64,000 nucleotides of DNA from Amycolatopsis antarctica (lineage in GTDB: Bacteria; Actinomycetota; Actinomycetes; Mycobacteriales; Pseudonocardiaceae): NCBI RefSeq assembly GCF_002262875.1, contig NZ_NKYE01000002.1, positions 186,001 to 250,000 on the forward strand. The letters are read 5' to 3'. Each line of letters begins with the position of its first letter. The stretch's first letter is position 1. The notes beneath the pieces are model-generated. The model saw only the letters and a list, made by a program, of their open reading frames with translations. It did no database searches and had not been told where the DNA came from. Below, piece after piece: positions 49,427 to 61,062 of the stretch. Position numbers and translations under genes: made by a program.

Positions 49427-50347
49427 TCAGCGGGTGGCGCTGGTGACCACCGCGTCCCCCGAGCCGGTCCGGGCGCGGATCCGGACGCCGACGGGGCCCG
49501 CCGGGGCAGTGTCCGCGACGTCCAGTTCGCTGGACACCCGGCCCGCCCCGGAGGACAGCTCGACCTTCGCCGCGACCCCGGCGCCGACGCCCACCCGGAT
49601 CCCGCCGGACCCGGTGATCAGCTCGATCGAGCCGGACGTGGCCTCGGCGACCGTCAGGTCCCCGCTGCCGCTGCGCACCATGACCTCGCCGGCGACCGTG
49701 CCCAGCCACACCGCGCCGGTGCCCGTGCCCAGCGTGGCCGAACCGGACTGGCTGCCGATCTCGACGTCCCCGCTGCCGGTCCGCGCCTGCAGGCCGGAGG
49801 GCGAGGAGGCGAGCCTGATCGAGCCGGACCCGGTGCGCACGGTCACCGGCCCCTCGGCGGCGTCGAGGGCGACGTCCCCGCCGCCGGTGGTGACGTCGGC
49901 GCGTCCGCTGGTGCCGGTGACCGTCACCTCGGCCGCGCCCGCGCGGATCTCCAGTCGTGAGCCGGCCGGCGCGTGCACGGTGACGGCCAGCGGGACGTTG
50001 CGCAGCGGCAGGGCCTTCGGACCACGGACGACCAGCCTGCCGCCGGTCAGTTCGACCCGGGACTGCTCGATCGCGTCGGCCGGGCGGCCCCGCAGCTCGG
50101 AACCGAGCTGGTCGCCGAAGCGCTCGCTGACCCAGTCCAGCACGCTGGACATACCGTCCGCCCAGAGCGCCTGGCCGGAGTCCGCCGTGCGCAGCTCCAC
50201 CTGCGCGTCGGACGGGCCGTCGCCGTCGTCCGCCGAGGCCAGTCGCACCTCGACGCTGCCTACGGTGACACCGATGTCCAGGTCGAGCGGACCGGTGACC
50301 GGGAAGGATCGCGTGCGGACCGGATCGTCCGTGCCCTCGCCGCCCAT
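49427..50347 (-). CDS. DUF4097 beta-helix (adhesin-like) protein
   Basis: The 306-residue protein contains repeated short strands ending in Gly-Ser-Gly (RTGSGSIRL, RTGSGDVEI, TGTGAVWL, RSGSGDLTV, TGSGGIRV), the pattern of the DUF4097 right-handed beta-helix. No signal peptide is present, so it is probably cytoplasmic. The start is the ATG at 50347, one base after the stop of the ribbon-helix-helix gene, so the two are translationally coupled. This gene pair is common in Actinobacteria; its role is unknown. Confidence 0.85.
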   Translation of the reverse strand: MGGEGTDDPVRTRSFPVTGPLDLDIGVTVGSVEVRLASADDGDGPSDAQVELRTADSGQALWADGMSSVLDWVSERFGDQLGSELRGRPADAIEQSRVELTGGRLVVRGPKALPLRNVPLAVTVHAPAGSRLEIRAGAAEVTVTGTSGRADVTTGGGDVALDAAEGPVTVRTGSGSIRLASSPSGLQARTGSGDVEIGSQSGSATLGTGTGAVWLGTVAGEVMVRSGSGDLTVAEATSGSIELITGSGGIRVGVGAGVAAKVELSSGAGRVSSELDVADTAPAGPVGVRIRARTGSGDAVVTSATR

Positions 50348-50348
50348 G

Positions 50349-50897
50349 TCAGCCCTCCACCCAGCCGTCGAGACGGGAATCGTCGCCGCGGCCCTGCCGG
50401 GGGCCGCGGCCGCCACCCCGCCCGCCCCGGCCGCCGTGGTCCGGGCCCTTGCCATGCAGCGCTCCCTGTACCGCCTGGGAGACGAAGGTGTTCAGCGAGA
50501 CGCCCTGGGAGGCGGCGGCCTGCTCGGCCTGGCCCTTGATCTGCTCGAACAGGCGCAGGGTGATCCGGCTGATGTCGCCGCCGTCGAACGGGGAGCCGCT
50601 ACCGGAGTGCGACGGCGGCGGTTCGCTGGCCTCCGGCTCCTCGGCCTGGTGTTCGCCGGTCGCTGTGACCACCACCCGCACGTCCCTTCCGTCGAGACGG
50701 ACGTCGACGACATGGTCGGGCAGGTTGGCGGTGACCTCGGCGGCGAGGTCGGCCAGTGCGTTCATCAGGGCGAGCCGAACGGCGGGTTCGAGTGCTCCGG
50801 AGAGCACCGCGGCGGCCCGCCGGGTCTGGTCGTCGCCCGCCGAGGCGGTGGCGGTGAGGTCCTCACGGAGACTCGTGATGTACGGGTTCAAATCCAT
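50349..50897 (-). CDS. HicB/Arc-type ribbon-helix-helix protein
   Basis: The 182-residue protein carries a ribbon-helix-helix DNA-binding unit near its C terminus (ISRITLRLFEQIKGQAEQAA, then SLNTFVSQAVQGAL) after an alanine-rich N-terminal domain and an acidic linker, and ends in a Gly/Arg tail. It is usually annotated as a HicB-family antitoxin, but no HicA-like toxin lies next to it. A perfect 19-bp palindrome covers its -10 and start codon, which suggests it represses itself. It is the first gene of the DUF4097 operon. Confidence 0.85.
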   Translation of the reverse strand: MDLNPYITSLREDLTATASAGDDQTRRAAAVLSGALEPAVRLALMNALADLAAEVTANLPDHVVDVRLDGRDVRVVVTATGEHQAEEPEASEPPPSHSGSGSPFDGGDISRITLRLFEQIKGQAEQAAASQGVSLNTFVSQAVQGALHGKGPDHGGRGGRGGGRGPRQGRGDDSRLDGWVEG

Positions 50898-50915
50898 GAC
50901 GCCACTATGGCGTCA
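50897..50915. promoter_or_regulatory. Candidate autoregulatory operator, 8-bp arms
   Basis: TGACGCCA and TGGCGTCA are perfect complements around CTA. The site overlaps the -10 hexamer and the first base of the start codon of the ribbon-helix-helix gene. Related half sites TGACGGCA and GGCGTCA lie 20-55 bp further upstream (50942-50970). Confidence 0.65.
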
Positions 50916-50932
50916 ATCATGATGTCGCGCAA
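50904..50932 (-). promoter_or_regulatory. Promoter of the ribbon-helix-helix/DUF4097 operon
   Basis: On the minus strand TTGCGC (50927-50932) and CATAGT (50904-50909) are separated by 17 bp. The -10 lies 6 nt before the ATG, so the mRNA would be leaderless or nearly so. Confidence 0.5.
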
Positions 50933-51051
50933 TGTCGATCTTGACGGCATCATGGTGGCAATGGGCGTCAGCCGGGGTGCGGAGAAGCGGCGGTTAGGCT
51001 TCCGGCGTCGGGTAGTCGCATGCGTGGAACCAGGGGAGCAGGAGGGCCGAC

Positions 51052-51804
51052 GTGGCCGAAACGGTGTCGCCGAAGGTGCAGTTGATCGCGAAGACGGAGT
51101 TCTTCCCACCGGAGGACGTGCCGTGGTCCACCGACGCCGACGGCGGCCAGGCGCTCGCCGAGTTCGCCGGCCGCGCCTGCTACCAGTCGTGGAAGAAGCC
51201 GAATCCGAAGACGGCCACCAACGCCGGCTATGTCGACCACATCATCGACGTCGGGCACCTGTCCGTTCTCGAACACGGATCGGCCAGCTTCTACATCACC
51301 GGGATCTCCCGCTCGCTGACCCATGAGCTGATCCGGCACCGCCACTTCTCCTACTCGCAGCTCTCCCAGCGTTACGTGCCCGAGCGGGACGCGGCGTTCG
51401 TCGAGCCGGACGTCATCGCGAACGATCCCGAGCTGCATCAGAAGTTCCTCGACGCGGCACAGGCCAGCGTCGACGCGTACACGGCGCTGCTGGAGGGACT
51501 GGAGGACAAGTTCGCCGACGCGCCGAGCGCCACGCTGCGCCGCAAGCAGGCCCGCCAGGCCGCCAGGGCGATCCTGCCGAATGCCACCGAGACGCGCATC
51601 GTGGTCACCGGGAACTACCGGGCGTGGCGGCACTTCGTGGCGATGCGCGCCACCGAGCACGCCGACGTGGAGATCCGCGCGCTCGCCGTCGACTGCCTGC
51701 GCGAGCTGCAGAAGGTGGCCGGCAACGTGTTCGCCGACTTCACCATCTCGACGCTGCCCGACGGCACCGAGATCGCGTCCAGTCCCAAGGTGCTGGAGGG
51801 CTGA
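51052..51804 (+). CDS. thyX: Flavin-dependent thymidylate synthase ThyX
   Basis: ThyX makes dTMP from dUMP using methylenetetrahydrofolate, FAD and NADPH. The 250-residue protein contains the family signature R-H-R-x7-S as [11 protein letters not shown], with [17 protein letters not shown] before it and [20 protein letters not shown] after it. The GTG start follows CAGGAGG. thyX close to dapA and dapB is the mycobacterial arrangement. The ACT-domain gene starts 3 bp after its stop. Confidence 0.98.
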   Translation: MAETVSPKVQLIAKTEFFPPEDVPWSTDADGGQALAEFAGRACYQSWKKPNPKTATNAGYVDHIIDVGHLSVLEHGSASFYITGISRSLTHELIRHRHFSYSQLSQRYVPERDAAFVEPDVIANDPELHQKFLDAAQASVDAYTALLEGLEDKFADAPSATLRRKQARQAARAILPNATETRIVVTGNYRAWRHFVAMRATEHADVEIRALAVDCLRELQKVAGNVFADFTISTLPDGTEIASSPKVLEG

Positions 51805-51807
51805 GCG

Positions 51808-52203
51808 ATGCGCCGCCTGACCCTCGACGTCCGGCCGGAGGTCTACGCCGTGGCCGGCATGGCGGCCGGGGCGGTCGTACCCCCGGTGCTGACCGACCCC
51901 AATGCCGACGGGCTGGTCTCGATCACCCGAACCGCCACCGAGCTGTCGATCGTGTGCCCGGAAAGCCTTGTGCCACAAGGAGTCAGCGTGGACGGGCGGT
52001 GGCGGCTGCTGAGCGTGCGGGGGCCGCTGGCCTTCACGCTCACCGGGATCATCGCCGCCCTGTCGAGTGAGCTGGCCGCGGCGGGCGTGGCGATCTTCAG
52101 CATCTCGACCTTCGACACCGACCACGTCCTGGTCAAGTCCGATGATCTGGCGCGCGCGACCGACGCCCTGCGTGCGGCAGGTCACGTGGTCGAGTCCGGC
52201 TGA
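51808..52203 (+). CDS. ACT-domain protein
   Basis: The 131-residue protein consists of two ACT-like units, the second clear as RGPLAFTLTGIIAALSSELAAAGVAIFSISTFDTDHVLVK. Such small ACT proteins bind amino acids or other small ligands and regulate partners; the ligand is unknown. It starts 3 bp after thyX and should be cotranscribed, near the lysine-pathway gene dapA. Confidence 0.85.
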   Translation: MRRLTLDVRPEVYAVAGMAAGAVVPPVLTDPNADGLVSITRTATELSIVCPESLVPQGVSVDGRWRLLSVRGPLAFTLTGIIAALSSELAAAGVAIFSISTFDTDHVLVKSDDLARATDALRAAGHVVESG

Positions 52204-52247
52204 CCCTCCCGTCCCGGCCCCGCTCGGGTTAACATCTCCCGCAGATC

Positions 52248-52269
52248 AAATTTCGGCATGCCTAACTTT
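52248..52269. promoter_or_regulatory. Candidate DtxR/MntR-type operator of mntH
   Basis: Half sites AAATTTCGGCA and TGCCTAACTTT form an inverted repeat (9 of 11 positions match) centred on GGCATGCC. The site lies 39 bp before the transporter start in an unusually AT-rich patch. Form and place fit a metal-dependent MntR/DtxR repressor; this is inference. Confidence 0.5.
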
Positions 52270-52307
52270 GAGGTTGGGTGCACCGGCATGGACGGGAGTG
52301 GTGAACG

Positions 52308-53546
52308 ATGGCGCCAGCGGAGACACTGCGGCCCCGGCTGGCGCGGATTCGCTCGGGTTCGCTGCTGCTCGGGCCCGCGTTCGTCGCGGCCATCGCATAC
52401 GTCGACCCCGGCAATGTCGCCTCCAACATCAGTGCCGGCGCGCAGTTCGGCTACCTGCTGGTCTGGGTGATCCTCGCCGCCAACCTGATGGCCGGGCTGG
52501 TGCAGTACCTGTCGGCGAAACTCGGCCTGGTCACCGGACAGTCGCTGCCCGAGGCGCTGCGGGACCGGATGCCCCGCTCCGGCCGCATCGCCTACTGGCT
52601 GCAGGCCGAACTCGTCGCCATCGCCACCGACCTCGCCGAGGTCGTCGGCGGCGCCATCGCCCTCTACCTGCTGTTCGACCTGCCGCTGCTGGCCGGGGCC
52701 GTGGTCACCGGGGTGGTGTCGATGGGCCTGCTGCTCGTGCAGGACAGGAGTGGCCAGCGGCCGTTCGAGCGGGTGGTGACCGGCCTGCTGATCGTGATCG
52801 CGGTCGGGTTCCTGGCCAGCCTGTTCGTCGAACCGCCCTCTGCCGCCGGGGCGCTCGGCGGGGTGCTGCCGCGCTTCGACGGCGCGGAGAGCGTGCTGAT
52901 CGCGGCGGCCATGCTCGGGGCCACCGTCATGCCGCACGCCGTCTACCTGCACTCCGGGCTCGCCCGCGACCGGCACGGCCATACCACCGGCGCCCGTCTC
53001 GGCACCCTGCTGCGGGTCACCCGGTTCGACGTCGGCTTCGCCATGCTGCTGGCCGGCGCCGTCAACCTGGGCATGCTGCTGCTGGCCGCGACCAACCTGC
53101 AGGGGCAGGAGGGCGTGGACTCCATCGAGGGCGCCCACGCGGCCGTCGGCGAAGCGCTCGGCCCCGGTATCGCGCTGATGTTCGCCATCGGGCTGCTCGC
53201 CTCGGGGCTCGCCTCGACCTCGGTCGGCGCCTACGCCGGCTCGATGATCATGCAGGGGCTGCTGCGCCGGAAGTACCCGCTGCTGCTGCGCAGACTGGTC
53301 ACGCTGATGCCCGCGCTGGTGGTGGTGGCCGTCGGCGTCGACCCCAGCCGCGCCCTCGTCGTGTCGCAGGTCGTCCTCTCGTTCGGCATCCCGTTCGCGC
53401 TCGCCCCGCTGGTCAAGCTCACCAGCAACCGGGAACTCATGGGCGGGCACGTCAACCACCGGGTCACCACCGCGCTCGCCTGGCTGGTCGCCGCGGTGAT
53501 CATCGTGCTCAACGTCGTCCTGATCTACCTGACCTTCGCCGGCTGA
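52308..53546 (+). CDS. mntH: NRAMP-family Mn2+/divalent metal transporter
   Basis: The 412-residue protein has eleven predicted membrane helices. The metal-binding motif of helix 1 is present as YVDPGNVASN and that of helix 6 as ATVMPHAVYLHS; SGLASTSVGAYAGSMIMQGLL is also conserved. It imports Mn2+ and possibly Fe2+ with protons. A metal-regulator-like operator precedes it, consistent with induction under Mn limitation. The ATG is preceded by GGGAG about 10 nt upstream. Confidence 0.95.
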   Translation: MAPAETLRPRLARIRSGSLLLGPAFVAAIAYVDPGNVASNISAGAQFGYLLVWVILAANLMAGLVQYLSAKLGLVTGQSLPEALRDRMPRSGRIAYWLQAELVAIATDLAEVVGGAIALYLLFDLPLLAGAVVTGVVSMGLLLVQDRSGQRPFERVVTGLLIVIAVGFLASLFVEPPSAAGALGGVLPRFDGAESVLIAAAMLGATVMPHAVYLHSGLARDRHGHTTGARLGTLLRVTRFDVGFAMLLAGAVNLGMLLLAATNLQGQEGVDSIEGAHAAVGEALGPGIALMFAIGLLASGLASTSVGAYAGSMIMQGLLRRKYPLLLRRLVTLMPALVVVAVGVDPSRALVVSQVVLSFGIPFALAPLVKLTSNRELMGGHVNHRVTTALAWLVAAVIIVLNVVLIYLTFAG

Positions 53547-53672
53547 TCCGCGCCGGACCGCCGCTCGCCCGGCAACGGAACCGGCAGCCTCCCGCCCGGG
53601 TCGCAGTGGTGGGCGACGGTTCACCCATCCGGCGGGTGGATACGATTCCGTCGGAAGAGGGAGGCGCGGACG

Positions 53673-55268
53673 GTGACCGACGAACAGACCCGGCAGACCC
53701 AGCAGGCTCAGCGGACCCAGCAGGCCCCGGCCGGGGGTCAGCGGGTGATCGCCGGCCGTTACACCGTGCTGGGCGAACTCGGCCGCGGCGGCATGGGCAT
53801 CGTCTGGCGGGCCGAGGACCGGGTGATCGGCCGCGTCGTCGCCGTCAAGGAACTCCGTCTGCCCGACGTGGCCGAAGAAGCGGGGGTCTTCCAGGAGCGC
53901 GTGCTGCGCGAGGTGCGGACCGGCGGCAGCATCAACGATCCCGCCGTGGTCACCGTGTACGACGTCGTCGTCGACCACGGCGCCACCTACATCGTGATGG
54001 AACTGGTCGAGGCGCCCACCCTCTCGGACCTGGTGCGCACGCATGGGCCGATGCCCGCCCACCAGGTCGCCTCGATCGGTGAGCAGGTGCTCGCCGCGTT
54101 GGGGGCCGCCCACCAGTCCGGGATCGTCCACCGCGACGTCAAGCCGGGCAACATCATGGTCGCCGCGTCCGGCCGGGTGAAGCTGACCGACTTCGGCATC
54201 GCGCAGGCCGTCGACGACCCGAGGCTGACCACCAGCGGCATGCTCGTCGGCTCGCCGGCGTTCATGGCCCCGGAGCGGGTGGCCGGTCGTGAGGCGATGC
54301 CCGCCTCCGACCTGTGGTCGCTGGGCGCGACCCTGTTCTTCGCCGTCGAGGGCATCGTGGCGCACGAGCGCACCAGCACCGCCGCGACCCTGCACGCGAT
54401 CATGAACGAGGTCCCGTACCTGACCCACGCGCAGGGGCCGCTCGCCTCCGCGATCATGGGCCTGCTCGCCGTCAGTCCGGAGGGCAGGCTCCCCGCCGAG
54501 CAGGCCCGGGGCCTGCTGCAGATGGCAGCCGCGGGGCAGGGGCAGTCCACCCCGCCGGGCGGTAACCATGGCCCGAACCCGACCGCGGTGCACCCGGGCC
54601 GGCAGCCGAACCAGACCATGGTCGGCGGGCACACCATGCTCGGCGCCCCGCCGATGAGCGGACCCGCCCGGCCATCCGCGAAGGGCACGGGCCGCCGCAA
54701 GCTGATGCTCGCCGGCGGCGCGCTGCTCGGGGTCGCCCTGCTGGCCGGCGGCTTCTTCGCGGGCAAGCCCTTCTGGGGCCCGTCCGAGGACGCCGCCATG
54801 CTGCCCTCGTTCACCTACGGCGCGTTCGACTCCGACATCCCGGCGCTGAACCGGACATCCTCCTACGACTGCGGTAACACCCCGCTGGACAGCGGCAAGT
54901 CGCTCACCGACGACAACTGGAGCGACTGCGCGAAGACGCACACCTTCGAGATCTTCGCCGACATCGTGGCGGTCGGCGACGAGTCGCCGTCCAGCAGTGC
55001 CGACCCCAAGCCGCTGACCGAGTACCCGGGCGAGGAACAGCTCAAGGCCTTCGCCGAGGCGAAGTGCGCGCTGGTGTTCAACTCCTCGGTCGTGCCGGCC
55101 GATCAACGGGCGAAGCTCAGCTACCGGGCACTCGCGCCCGCCCAGGCGCTCTGGGAGAAACAGCCGGCCGAGGACTACGGCGGCGAACTCAACCGGCGGG
55201 TGCTCTGCGTGCTGCAGGACTCCACCGGCGCTCCGCTCACCGGGCCGATCGCGCAGGACACCACCTGA
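53673..55268 (+). CDS. Membrane Ser/Thr protein kinase with Septum_form-like external domain
   Basis: The 531-residue protein has an N-terminal Hanks-type kinase domain: GELGRGGMGIVWRAED, ATP lysine in VAVKELRLP, catalytic HRDVKPGN (about residue 152), DFGIAQAV and MAPERVAG. A Pro/Gly-rich juxtamembrane region, one membrane helix (about residues 347-367) and an external domain follow. The external part has cysteines in SYDCGNTP, WSDCAKTHTFEIF, EAKCALVF and RRVLCVLQD, a pattern like the Septum_form domain. It does not have PASTA repeats. It sits upstream of dapA and may link an envelope signal to phosphorylation; substrates are unknown. Confidence 0.92.
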   Translation: MTDEQTRQTQQAQRTQQAPAGGQRVIAGRYTVLGELGRGGMGIVWRAEDRVIGRVVAVKELRLPDVAEEAGVFQERVLREVRTGGSINDPAVVTVYDVVVDHGATYIVMELVEAPTLSDLVRTHGPMPAHQVASIGEQVLAALGAAHQSGIVHRDVKPGNIMVAASGRVKLTDFGIAQAVDDPRLTTSGMLVGSPAFMAPERVAGREAMPASDLWSLGATLFFAVEGIVAHERTSTAATLHAIMNEVPYLTHAQGPLASAIMGLLAVSPEGRLPAEQARGLLQMAAAGQGQSTPPGGNHGPNPTAVHPGRQPNQTMVGGHTMLGAPPMSGPARPSAKGTGRRKLMLAGGALLGVALLAGGFFAGKPFWGPSEDAAMLPSFTYGAFDSDIPALNRTSSYDCGNTPLDSGKSLTDDNWSDCAKTHTFEIFADIVAVGDESPSSSADPKPLTEYPGEEQLKAFAEAKCALVFNSSVVPADQRAKLSYRALAPAQALWEKQPAEDYGGELNRRVLCVLQDSTGAPLTGPIAQDTT

Positions 55269-55285
55269 GGCGGGCCCCGGCGTGA

Positions 55286-58125
<2,840 letters not shown>

Positions 58126-58365
58126 CCGTCCGGCCCGCCCCGCCCGCATCCAACCGGGCGGGCACCGCCCCCGGGGGTCCTCCGCGCACCGCCCGGTGCG
58201 CGCCCGTGTGCTGCCCGGAGGCCGGCTCCGCACGCTCGGGTATGGCCGGCGGTAGCTCCACGATCACGCCGTGACACCGGCTCGCTATCATGACCGGCAC
58301 CGTGCGGCCCCGCCCGAGCGTGCTCGCCGGTTCCTCTTCCCCGTCCCACCGCAGGAGTTCCCCAC

Positions 58366-58956
58366 GTGTCACGGCACCATCTGAAGATCATCGCGTCCGC
58401 CGTCGCGGTGCTGGCTCTCGCCGGCTGCAGCGCGGACTCCGGGGCGGGCACGGAGCCGGACGGGGCTCCGGCCGCGCCCGCCGCTGCGGGGCCGTTCAAC
58501 GCGGCCGACATCGAGTTCGCGACCACGATGATCCCGCACGAACAGCAGGTGGTGGACATGGCGGCGCTGGCGGGCGAGCGCGCCGCCGCTCCCGAGGTCG
58601 CCCGGTTCGCCCTGCGCCTGCGGGACGGGCAGGACCCGGTGATCGCCCGCATGTCCGCGTTGCTGGAGAGTTGGGGCCAGCCCGCGCCCGCCGACCCCGG
58701 ACTGCACCTGACCGGGCCCGCGGAGGCGTCCGGGATGCTGACGCCCGAGGAGATGGCGGAGCTGCAGGGCCTGTCCGCCGAGGCCTTTGACAGCCGTTTC
58801 CTCGAACTGACCGAGCGCCACCACCAGGGCGCGATCGATCTCGCCGCGGCGCAGCGCACCGCGGGCACCAGCCCGCAGGCTCGCGAGATCGCCGACGGGG
58901 TCACCGAGGCACGGCAGCGGGAGATCGCCGAGGTACGGGACCTGCGCGCGAACTGA
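58366..58956 (+). CDS. DUF305 lipoprotein
   Basis: The 196-residue protein has a lipoprotein signal ending LALAGC and a DUF305 domain with paired His-rich motifs: TTMIPHEQQVVDMAALAGE and ERHHQGAIDLAAAQ. DUF305 is a ferritin-like four-helix fold, often linked to metal (copper) handling outside the cell; the exact role here is unknown. The GTG start has CAGGAG upstream. It converges with the EamA gene, whose stop lies only 2 bp beyond. Confidence 0.9.
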   Translation: MSRHHLKIIASAVAVLALAGCSADSGAGTEPDGAPAAPAAAGPFNAADIEFATTMIPHEQQVVDMAALAGERAAAPEVARFALRLRDGQDPVIARMSALLESWGQPAPADPGLHLTGPAEASGMLTPEEMAELQGLSAEAFDSRFLELTERHHQGAIDLAAAQRTAGTSPQAREIADGVTEARQREIAEVRDLRAN

Positions 58957-58957
58957 A

Positions 58958-59968
58958 TCAACGCTCCGGCGGGGCCTGGTCCACGTCCGGTCCACTCGGG
59001 AGCGGTTCGGCCGGGGTGCCCGCCTGCTGCTTGCCCGGTGAGGTGAGCTGCACGATCAGCGCCCCGGTCAGCAGCACTCCCGCCCCGGCGATCTGCACCG
59101 CGGTCAGCGCCTCACCGAGCAGCACCCACGCCGCCGTGGTGGCGATGACGGGCTCGACCATCGCCAGCACGCTGGCCGCGGTGGCGGGAACGTGGCGCAG
59201 TGCCGAGATCCCGCTCAGGTACGCCATGACGGTGCAGACGACGGAGAGCACGACCATCAGCAACCACACCGGCGGCTGCCACGGTCCGAACTCGGCGCTG
59301 CCGGCCAGCACGTCCATCGGCAGCGTCCACGGCGGCACCACCACCGCCAGCGACACGGCGCCGATCGCCATGCCCCAGGTGATCATGCCCAGCGGCGGCC
59401 GGGTGGCCACCGCGTGCTCGCCGATCAGGAAGTAGCTGGCCGAGCAGACGGCCGCGCCGAGCCCGGCGAGCACGCCGAGGGCGTCCAGCCGCAGTCCCTG
59501 CCAGACCTGCGCCACCAGTGCGAGACCGACCATCGCCAGTGCGATGCCCGCCCACACCGGCGGCGGCATCCGCACACGGCGGACGAACCGCACCCACAGC
59601 GCGATCAGCACCGGTGAGGTGAACTCGAGCAGGATCGCGATCCCCACCGGGATGCGGGACGCCGACACGAAGTACAACAACTGCACCCCGGCGACCCCGA
59701 GCAGGCCGTAACCGGCCAGGACACGCACGTCCCCGCGGCCCACCCGCAGCAGGGACGGCCGGAACACCGCGACACCGACGACGAGCAGCACGGCCGCGAG
59801 CAACAGCCGGACGGCGGTGACCTGCTCCGGGGCCATGCCGGCCGTCATCGCCGGTTTGCCGACCGCGCCGGAACTGCCGAAACACAGCGAGGACAACAGG
59901 ACCAGCGCGATTCCCCGGCCGCGGTGCGGCACGAAGACGCGCGGGGGAGCGGAGGCGAGATCGGTCAC
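58958..59968 (-). CDS. EamA (RhaT/DMT) family exporter
   Basis: A 336-residue drug/metabolite transporter with ten membrane helices in two EamA halves; the first begins ALVLLSSLCFGSSGAVGKPAM and the second GVLAGLGAAVCSASYFLIGEHA. The conserved Pro/Glu-rich turn MVEPVIATTAAWVLLGEALT is near the end. Substrate unknown. The start is GTG 59968, placed by a TACCCT hexamer 6 nt upstream; the open frame extends further but has no helices. Confidence 0.9.
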   Translation of the reverse strand: MTDLASAPPRVFVPHRGRGIALVLLSSLCFGSSGAVGKPAMTAGMAPEQVTAVRLLLAAVLLVVGVAVFRPSLLRVGRGDVRVLAGYGLLGVAGVQLLYFVSASRIPVGIAILLEFTSPVLIALWVRFVRRVRMPPPVWAGIALAMVGLALVAQVWQGLRLDALGVLAGLGAAVCSASYFLIGEHAVATRPPLGMITWGMAIGAVSLAVVVPPWTLPMDVLAGSAEFGPWQPPVWLLMVVLSVVCTVMAYLSGISALRHVPATAASVLAMVEPVIATTAAWVLLGEALTAVQIAGAGVLLTGALIVQLTSPGKQQAGTPAEPLPSGPDVDQAPPER

Positions 59969-59974
59969 GGCTGG

Positions 59975-59980
59975 AGGGTA
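59975..59980 (-). promoter_or_regulatory. -10 element, leaderless start of EamA gene
   Basis: TACCCT on the minus strand ends 6 nt before GTG 59968. Confidence 0.4.
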
Positions 59981-60032
59981 GTTCCTGCCACCGGAGTTCT
60001 GGTACGCGCGTGCCCAAAGCCACCCGCGCGGA

Positions 60033-60875
60033 TCAGCCGCCGGGCCGCCAGGGGCTGGTGCTGTCCGTCGGCCGCGTCGGATCGCGGAAACGCGGGACGT
60101 CCGGCTCGTCCCGGCGCAGCGGTACCAGGCCGTCGGTGATCGCCCGCATGATGCGCGCGTGCGCACGGACCGCGTGCCCCGGCGTGCCCGCGGTGAAGCC
60201 GCTGAGGTCCACCGGCGAGCCGAAGTGCACCCGGAACGTCGGCCTGCGCAAGGGTGAGGACAGCCCGGACCGCGCCAGCGGCAGGACGTCGGCGACACCG
60301 TTCACCGTCTCGGTACCCCAGTAGACGGCCTCGTGCGCGCCCCACTGGCTGATCGGGATCACCGGCACCCCGGCACCCAGCGCCAGGCGTGCGGCTCCGG
60401 TCTTGCCGCGCTCGGGCCACAGGCCCGGCTCGCGGCTGATCCGCCCCTCCGGGTAGACGAGCACCGGCGCGGTGGTCGTCCGCAGCGCCTCGGTGGCCTG
60501 CGCGAACTGCTCCAGCGCCGTCGCCGTGCCGCGGTCGACGCGCAGGTGGCCGCTGCGGCGCAGCGCCGGGCCCAGCACAGGGGCGTCCAGCAGGCCGCCG
60601 GCCAGCATGAACCGCGGGGCGATCCCGATCCGGCGGCAGGCGGCCATCAGCACGAAGGCGTCGAACACGCCGATGTGATTGGCGGCCAGCAGATACGGGC
60701 GTCCACGCAGCTCGGCGGGGACGGCACCGCTGACGCGCAGTCTGCCCGCCATGCCCACCACGCGGCGGTCGATCGCGAGCATCGTCCGCCAGATCGCCGG
60801 CACGCCGGACGGCAGCGGGCCACGGTGCGGCAGGGGATCGTCATCCTGGTGCAGAGCCACCATGGGGGAGAGCAT
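60033..60875 (-). CDS. PlsC-type 1-acyl-glycerol-phosphate acyltransferase-like protein
   Basis: The 280-residue protein has the acyltransferase motif NHIGVFDAF (N-H-x4-D), the substrate motif VYPEGRISRE and VIPISQWGAHE, which define the PlsC family. Such enzymes acylate lysophosphatidic acid or related lipids at the membrane. The start is uncertain: ATG 60875 is used, ATG 60863 is possible, and neither has a good ribosome site. It ends 64 bp upstream of the EamA start, on the same strand. Confidence 0.9.
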   Translation of the reverse strand: MLSPMVALHQDDDPLPHRGPLPSGVPAIWRTMLAIDRRVVGMAGRLRVSGAVPAELRGRPYLLAANHIGVFDAFVLMAACRRIGIAPRFMLAGGLLDAPVLGPALRRSGHLRVDRGTATALEQFAQATEALRTTTAPVLVYPEGRISREPGLWPERGKTGAARLALGAGVPVIPISQWGAHEAVYWGTETVNGVADVLPLARSGLSSPLRRPTFRVHFGSPVDLSGFTAGTPGHAVRAHARIMRAITDGLVPLRRDEPDVPRFRDPTRPTDSTSPWRPGG

Positions 60876-61050
60876 GACATGGGCCCGGACCTCCGCTTCC
60901 GGCCGTATCCGCACCGATGCGCACGCCCTGCGGTACCGATGCGTGCCGGTTGTGACGTCGAGGGGTACGCGGGCTCGCCGAGCAGGTCGAATGTGGTGGT
61001 TGATCCGGCTGCGCCGCGAGTGGCACACGTGACTGGAGGGGTTCGGCGGC

Positions 61051-61056
61051 TACCGT
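61051..61056 (+). promoter_or_regulatory. -10 element, leaderless start of ftsK
   Basis: TACCGT ends 6 nt before ATG 61063; the AGGGGC in between is too close for a ribosome site. Confidence 0.4.
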
Positions 61057-61062
61057 AGGGGC

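Noticed and set aside
49530..50140. GTCCAG-N4-CTGGAC hairpins in the DUF4097 gene as members of the dispersed palindrome family
   Set aside because: Their centre is one base longer and they lie in coding DNA of a repetitive protein; they do not match the 13-bp pattern.
58286..58291. TATCAT before the DUF305 gene as a -10
   Set aside because: No -35 at suitable distance and the position is about 75 nt before the start; too weak to list.
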